DNA of 12,203 nucleotides from an uncultured bacterium. GTDB lineage: Bacteria > Cyanobacteriota > Vampirovibrionia > Gastranaerophilales > Gastranaerophilaceae. The stretch covers positions 1 to 12,203 of the forward strand of contig CAPYQR010000037.1 in the NCBI GenBank assembly GCA_948742005.1, read 5' to 3'. The position numbers and the translations under genes are program-made. This document shows positions 8,002 through 12,203 of the stretch, one piece after another (the first letter of the stretch is position 1; the number at the start of each line of letters is the position of its first letter). Under the pieces are notes generated by a model, which did not search any database, was not told the DNA's origin, and saw nothing but the letters and a program-made list of their open reading frames with translations.

Positions 8002-9147
8002 ATGTCTCTCCCCATTTCTGTAAAACTTTTAAAACCACTTGAAACTTCTTCCTCAATCGGAATGTTTGTGCGCGATACCGCAGGATGTTTAATAGCGCGG
8101 CTTGGTTTGGCACGAAGCAGGGAAGAAGCAAAAGAAATAACCTTTGCAGAAACAACAGAATCTGCAATTTTCTATTTTTCAGCACCTGCGTTAGCAAAAG
8201 GCAGTGCTAAAATTATTTCAAAAGCTTTAAAACTAAATAAAGACGAATTTTCAAAACCTTTAAATGAATTGGAAAATTTAAAATCAATTACAAGTGACAA
8301 TTTAAAAAATATTAAACTTGGCAAATTTGCACAAATTGCCTCAACTTTTTCGATTATTCTGCCTTTTGTTTTTGGAATTGCGCCTGTTAGAAATCTTTTA
8401 ACTTTGGCAGATTCAGGAAAAAATAAATTTACAAATCTAATAGGATTAGACAAACAAACAAAAAGCAAAAATAAAAATAATGAAAATAAAAATGAAGCAC
8501 TTATTAAAGCCAAAAAATTAACAAAAAAACTTATCACAGCAGGAGGAATTTGCCTTGGGCTAACAGGGGCGGTTTTAGGATTATCAAAAAATGATAAAAT
8601 ATATCAAAAAATTGAACCCTCATTAACAAAATTTATAAAATCGCTGGAATTTACAAAAACAGGCGATTTGCAAACAGCACATTATGCGGCTTTAATTTAT
8701 CCTGTAAGCATTTTAGGCTATTTCATTTCCTGTCGGGATAAGTATGAAGTTTTTGAAAACGCAAGACGTTTTTCTGTTACCGTTCCTTTGCTGTTTCTGG
8801 GTGAAAAAATATTCCAAAATCCAATTTATAAATTTTTTGATAAAAAATTCAAAACTAATGTTATGGATTCCAAAGGCAAAATAAAAAGTTATGACGATAT
8901 TTTGAAATTATCAAAAGAAACACAAAAGCAAATGTTAAAATCTAAAAACTATTCTTACGGGATTACATTTTTAATTAATACAATTGCAATCGCAGGCGCT
9001 GTTGCACTTTTAAATCGCATACAGACAAAAAAGATGTATAATAAAGAAAACAACTTAAATAATAAAAACAATATTCAAACTTTAAAAACTTTAAGCTTGA
9101 AAGATTACCAAATTTCAACAAACTTAAATAAAAAACAGGTGTCATAA
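8002..9147 (+). CDS. Unrecognised multi-pass membrane protein in the tat-lar gene row
   Basis: I do not recognise this 381-residue protein. The ATG has AGGAGA (7988-7993) eight bases upstream, inside the end of tatC, and larB begins one base after its stop, so it is very likely cotranscribed with both. Hydrophobic segments lie at about residues 109-130, 177-195, 228-244, 258-272 and 320-338. A Lys/Asn-rich linker spans about 141-176, and the C-terminus (about 341-381) is again Asn/Lys-rich. The first 100 residues are soluble-looking, with SREEAKEITFAETTESAIF in the middle. No cysteine motif, nucleotide-binding loop or transporter signature is visible. Base composition matches its neighbours. 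It could be a lineage-restricted membrane protein; its position does not by itself show a role in Tat export or in nickel-cofactor synthesis. Confidence 0.8.
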   Translation: MSLPISVKLLKPLETSSSIGMFVRDTAGCLIARLGLARSREEAKEITFAETTESAIFYFSAPALAKGSAKIISKALKLNKDEFSKPLNELENLKSITSDNLKNIKLGKFAQIASTFSIILPFVFGIAPVRNLLTLADSGKNKFTNLIGLDKQTKSKNKNNENKNEALIKAKKLTKKLITAGGICLGLTGAVLGLSKNDKIYQKIEPSLTKFIKSLEFTKTGDLQTAHYAALIYPVSILGYFISCRDKYEVFENARRFSVTVPLLFLGEKIFQNPIYKFFDKKFKTNVMDSKGKIKSYDDILKLSKETQKQMLKSKNYSYGITFLINTIAIAGAVALLNRIQTKKMYNKENNLNNKNNIQTLKTLSLKDYQISTNLNKKQVS

Positions 9148-9148
9148 T

Positions 9149-9841
9149 ATGGATAAAAAGGTATACAAAAATTACACGGATTTAAATTTTGCAAAAATTG
9201 ACACACAAAGGCTTAAAAGACGCGGGTTTTGCGAGGCTGTTTTTTGCGAGGGCAAGGAAGATAATGACCTTATTGAAATTTTTAAATGTTTTATAAACCA
9301 CGGTCAAAACGTCATAGGAACAAGGGCTAGTGAAGAGCAGTTTAAACTTTTAAAGAAACATTTTAAAAATATTAAATACAATAAAAAAGGAAGAATTATC
9401 ACCCTTATTCAAAAAGAAATAGAAAAAACAGGCGAAGTTGCAATCGTCACAGGAGGAACTACAGATATTCCCATAGCACAAGAAGCAAAAGAAACAGCAG
9501 AATTTTTCGGAAGCAACACCACAACCTTTTATGACGTTGGAATAGCAGGAATCCACAGGCTTTTAGACAAAATTGACAAAATTAAAAATGCAAATGTTAT
9601 TATAGCAATAGCAGGTATGGAAGGTGCACTGCCAGGTGTTATTGCAGGTTTGGTTGATGTTCCCGTTATTGCAGTTCCAACTTCCATCGGTTACGGCGCT
9701 TCGTTTGGAGGAATCAGTGCATTGTTATCAATGCTCAACTCGTGTGCCGAGGGAATCAGTGTTGTTAATATTGATAATGGTTTTGGTGCAGGTTATAATG
9801 CAAATCAAATTAACAGATTAATTGCGAAAGGAAGAAAATGA
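9149..9841 (+). CDS. larB: Nickel-pincer cofactor biosynthesis carboxylase/hydrolase LarB
   Basis: LarB carboxylates nicotinic acid adenine dinucleotide at C5 of the pyridinium ring and releases AMP, the first step to the nickel-pincer nucleotide of lactate racemase and related enzymes. The 230-residue product is slightly short at the N-terminus compared with most LarB (about 250). It keeps FAKIDTQRLKRRGF near residue 14, and the PurE-like domain with AIVTGGTTDIPIAQEA, DVGIAGIHRLLDKI, AGMEGALPGVIAGL, PTSIGYGASFGGISALL and NIDNGFGAGYN. Cys199 in LNSCAEG corresponds to the cysteine described as the covalent catalytic residue in the Lactobacillus enzyme. AGGTG (9137-9141) precedes the ATG by seven bases. 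larC overlaps its end by four bases (ATGA), which suggests translational coupling. larE and larA are not in the window. Confidence 0.93.
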   Translation: MDKKVYKNYTDLNFAKIDTQRLKRRGFCEAVFCEGKEDNDLIEIFKCFINHGQNVIGTRASEEQFKLLKKHFKNIKYNKKGRIITLIQKEIEKTGEVAIVTGGTTDIPIAQEAKETAEFFGSNTTTFYDVGIAGIHRLLDKIDKIKNANVIIAIAGMEGALPGVIAGLVDVPVIAVPTSIGYGASFGGISALLSMLNSCAEGISVVNIDNGFGAGYNANQINRLIAKGRK

Positions 9842-10587
9842 AACTTTATTTTGAATGTAATTCAGGAATTTCAGGCGATATGACTGTTGCAGCTTTAATT
9901 GATTTAGGAGCAGATACAGACAAACTCAAAAAAACGCTTGAATCAATGGTTTTAGGAGAAGAATTTGAGTATAAAATAAGCGATGTAATGATTAATGCGA
10001 TTAAAGCAAAAGATTTTGATGTTATTTTAAAAAATCACAAACACCACCGCGAACACGAACATCATCACAATCACAGAAACCTTGATGATATTAATAAAAT
10101 TATTGAAAACGCCGAAATGTCAGAAAATGCAGCACATTTAGCAAAAAAAATCTTTAAAATTATAGCCGAGGCTGAAAGCAAGGTTCACAACAAAGACATC
10201 AAAGAAATTCATTTCCATGAAGTCGGGGCGGTTGATTCAATTGTTGATATTGTTTCTTTTGCGGTTTTATTTGACGATTTAAACCCGCAAAAAGTTTATT
10301 TTTCAACACTTCAAGAAGGGCAAGGAACAGTTCAATGCCAGCATGGAACACTCAATATTCCTGTTCCTGCAGTTTGCGAAATTATAAAAGAATATCAAAT
10401 TCCAATTAAAATAACAAAAACACAAGGCGAAATGATAACACCAACAGGAGCAGGGATAGTTGCGGGTTTGCAATCTATTTTTAACAGAGAAAAACTTGAA
10501 GATGAATTTATAATCGAGAAAATCGGCTGCGGCGCAGGCAAAAGAAAATATGAAAATCCGATTTTAAGAGTTATGCAGATTAAATAA
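9838..10587 (+). CDS. larC: LarC1-type nickel insertion protein, lacking the LarC2 domain
   Basis: LarC inserts nickel into the pincer nucleotide in a CTP-dependent reaction. This 249-residue product matches the N-terminal LarC1 part. It shows the start YFECNSGISGDMTVAALIDL, a His-rich stretch at residues 67-79 with eight histidines (common in LarC and thought to bind nickel), IHFHEVGAVDSIVDIV (124-139), the GQGTVQCQHGTLNIPVPAV segment (161-179) and TPTGAGIV. It ends soon after IGCGAGKRKYENPILRVM, where full-length LarC (about 400 residues) would continue into LarC2, the domain known to hold CTP and metal. A terminator and convergent genes follow directly, so LarC2 is not encoded next to it in any frame. 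The start codon overlaps larB, with AGGA five bases upstream. Family assignment is firm; whether the protein alone completes nickel insertion is open. Confidence 0.9.
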   Translation: MKLYFECNSGISGDMTVAALIDLGADTDKLKKTLESMVLGEEFEYKISDVMINAIKAKDFDVILKNHKHHREHEHHHNHRNLDDINKIIENAEMSENAAHLAKKIFKIIAEAESKVHNKDIKEIHFHEVGAVDSIVDIVSFAVLFDDLNPQKVYFSTLQEGQGTVQCQHGTLNIPVPAVCEIIKEYQIPIKITKTQGEMITPTGAGIVAGLQSIFNREKLEDEFIIEKIGCGAGKRKYENPILRVMQIK

Positions 10588-10633
10588 ATTTGACTCCGTT
10601 AAATAAAACGAAGCCAAATTTGAATATTTTTTT
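10586..10633 (+). terminator. Rho-independent terminator after larC, possibly bidirectional
   Basis: Arms at 10586-10600 and 10607-10621 pair at 13 of 15 positions around a six-base loop, and T7 follows at 10627-10633 on the plus strand. It starts within the larC stop codon. On the minus strand the same stem lies 30 bases past the stop of the small secreted protein gene, with a weaker T-rich tail, so it may end both converging transcripts. Confidence 0.7.
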
Positions 10634-10651
10634 AAACCGTGCAAAATCGGC

Positions 10652-10987
10652 TTAGTTTAATTTTGTACATCTTCCAAGAACAAATTGTACCCTTGCAGAT
10701 TCCATTTGTGTTCTTGTTACATCTCTATCGCAAAGAGTATAGAAACCTGATTCAAGATTTTTAACTTTGCAGAATTTTTGCTTTTCGACCTGACAATTGT
10801 AGACATCGCCATAACCCTCTGCATCAAAATAAGCGCGTTTGATTTGAGCGTATTCTTTGTTTTTAATTACGTCTTTTTTAACTTTTGTTTTAGTAGCATA
10901 AGCAGATGTTGTTTCAGCGTTTGTCATAACAACGCTTGAAAGCGCAAAAAGCGAAAATGCCAGAAATGTTAAAACGATTTTTTTCAT
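10652..10987 (-). CDS. Small secreted protein with four cysteines, function unknown
   Basis: The 111-residue product has a clear Sec signal peptide (MKKIVLTFLAFSLFALSSVV, cleavage likely after Ala24 in TNA-ET). The mature part is short and basic and has four cysteines (65, 73, 86, 107), which would allow two disulfides outside the cytoplasm. The ATG at 10985-10987 is preferred to an upstream in-frame start at 11038: AGGAGA lies five bases before it and the signal peptide begins there. The gene follows another small secreted protein by 35 bases. I see no lipobox, repeat or enzyme motif and do not recognise a family. Confidence 0.75.
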   Translation of the reverse strand: MKKIVLTFLAFSLFALSSVVMTNAETTSAYATKTKVKKDVIKNKEYAQIKRAYFDAEGYGDVYNCQVEKQKFCKVKNLESGFYTLCDRDVTRTQMESARVQFVLGRCTKLN

Positions 10988-10992
10988 TTTTA

Positions 10993-10998
10993 TCTCCT
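10993..10998 (-). promoter_or_regulatory. Ribosome binding site fixing the start of the 111-residue secreted protein
   Basis: AGGAGA on the minus strand, five bases before the ATG at 10985-10987. It supports that start over the longer reading frame opening at 11038, which overlaps the end of the previous gene. Confidence 0.7.
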
Positions 10999-11022
10999 GT
11001 TTAAATTTATTTATACCGGTTT

Positions 11023-11394
11023 TTATCTCTGAGTGCAATATTGATGAAATATTGCATCATTCATATAAAATTTCTTTTGCTTAAAATTTTTATCTGCTTC
11101 ATCCGTATGTTTTTTCAACACATCCATAGGAAATTTACAATCCCGATAAACTGATTTATTTATTTTTCCATCAGCAGATGTTTGTATTACAAAATATTGA
11201 ATTCGACATTCATTATTAGCATTTACGCCAATAATTTTTGTGCCGCCCTCATCATATTCCCCCGGAGCACATTTAGAAAAATACTGATTTCGTTTTATTG
11301 CATCATTAAACACATTATCCCATTCATCTGCAAAAACATTTGCATTTAATGTAAATAAAACAGCAAATAATGCAATAATTGAAATTTTTTTCAT
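11023..11394 (-). CDS. Small secreted protein with four cysteines, function unknown
   Basis: The 123-residue product starts with a Sec signal peptide (MKKISIIALFAVLFTLNANV, cleavage likely after Ala22 in VFA-DEW). The mature protein has four cysteines (42, 63, 86, 120) and is rich in Lys, Asn and aromatic residues. AGGAGA (11400-11405) lies five bases before the ATG. The serS stop codon is only 20 bases upstream, so the gene probably shares the serS transcript. It shares general design with the next gene (size, MKKI start, four cysteines) but I see no convincing alignment between the mature parts. No known family recognised. Confidence 0.75.
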   Translation of the reverse strand: MKKISIIALFAVLFTLNANVFADEWDNVFNDAIKRNQYFSKCAPGEYDEGGTKIIGVNANNECRIQYFVIQTSADGKINKSVYRDCKFPMDVLKKHTDEADKNFKQKKFYMNDAIFHQYCTQR

Positions 11395-11414
11395 TTTTTT
11401 CTCCTGATTTTATT

Positions 11415-12203
<789 letters not shown>

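Noticed and set aside
8172..8537. 121-codon minus-strand frame inside the unknown membrane protein gene
   Set aside because: Its Phe/Leu/Ser-rich translation is what antisense to Lys/Asn-rich coding gives. The plus-strand gene has a ribosome site and tight operon spacing.
10588..10651. Frameshifted LarC2 continuing after larC
   Set aside because: Only 64 bases separate larC from the stop of the convergent secreted-protein gene, and they hold a terminator. A LarC2 domain needs well over 100 codons.

Overview
The window is an AT-rich bacterial chromosome segment (about one third G+C by eye), densely packed, with no tRNA, rRNA, IS element, phage gene or CRISPR array visible. The gene content (PurA with a cyanobacterial-looking GDEGK-ITDLLA start, a minimal TatA/TatC pair, LarB/LarC, several lineage-looking membrane or secreted proteins and a calpain-like protein with a long Gly/Ala-rich region) would suit a gut-type non-photosynthetic relative of cyanobacteria (Gastranaerophilales/Melainabacteria). 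That assignment is inference; no marker gene here proves it.

Left part, minus strand (27-4024): a large protein with a Gly/Ala-rich central region and a C-terminal calpain-like cysteine-protease domain that stops before the expected His and Asn of the catalytic triad, and upstream of it purA (adenylosuccinate synthetase). purA is divergent from the next block across a 116-base intergenic region holding a candidate promoter in each direction.

Centre, plus strand (4141-10587): seven genes in a row. First come a Tat-signal, probable lipoprotein aldo/keto reductase with two [4Fe-4S] motifs and a membrane polyferredoxin that reads as a NapH-NapG fusion with its own internal twin-arginine motif. 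They are followed by tatA and tatC, whose products would export or insert exactly these two kinds of cargo. A candidate promoter overlapping the end of the polyferredoxin gene may separate tatA onward. After tatC come an unrecognised multi-pass membrane protein, larB and larC (nickel-pincer nucleotide cofactor synthesis), all with tight spacing or overlaps. The larC product stops after the LarC1 domain. A hairpin followed by T7 closes the block.

Right part, minus strand (10652-12203): the C-terminal 262 residues of seryl-tRNA synthetase (the gene starts beyond the window), followed at short spacing by two small secreted proteins, each with four cysteines.

The strongest biological hypothesis is a cell-envelope redox module: quinol or cytoplasmic electrons pass through the six-cluster NapH-NapG-type protein to an externally located Fe-S aldo/keto reductase, with the matching Tat translocase encoded next door. 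The substrate is unknown. Other points worth checking are the altered Tat-motif-binding residues and long charged N-terminus of TatC, the LarC1-only protein, and the truncated calpain domain.
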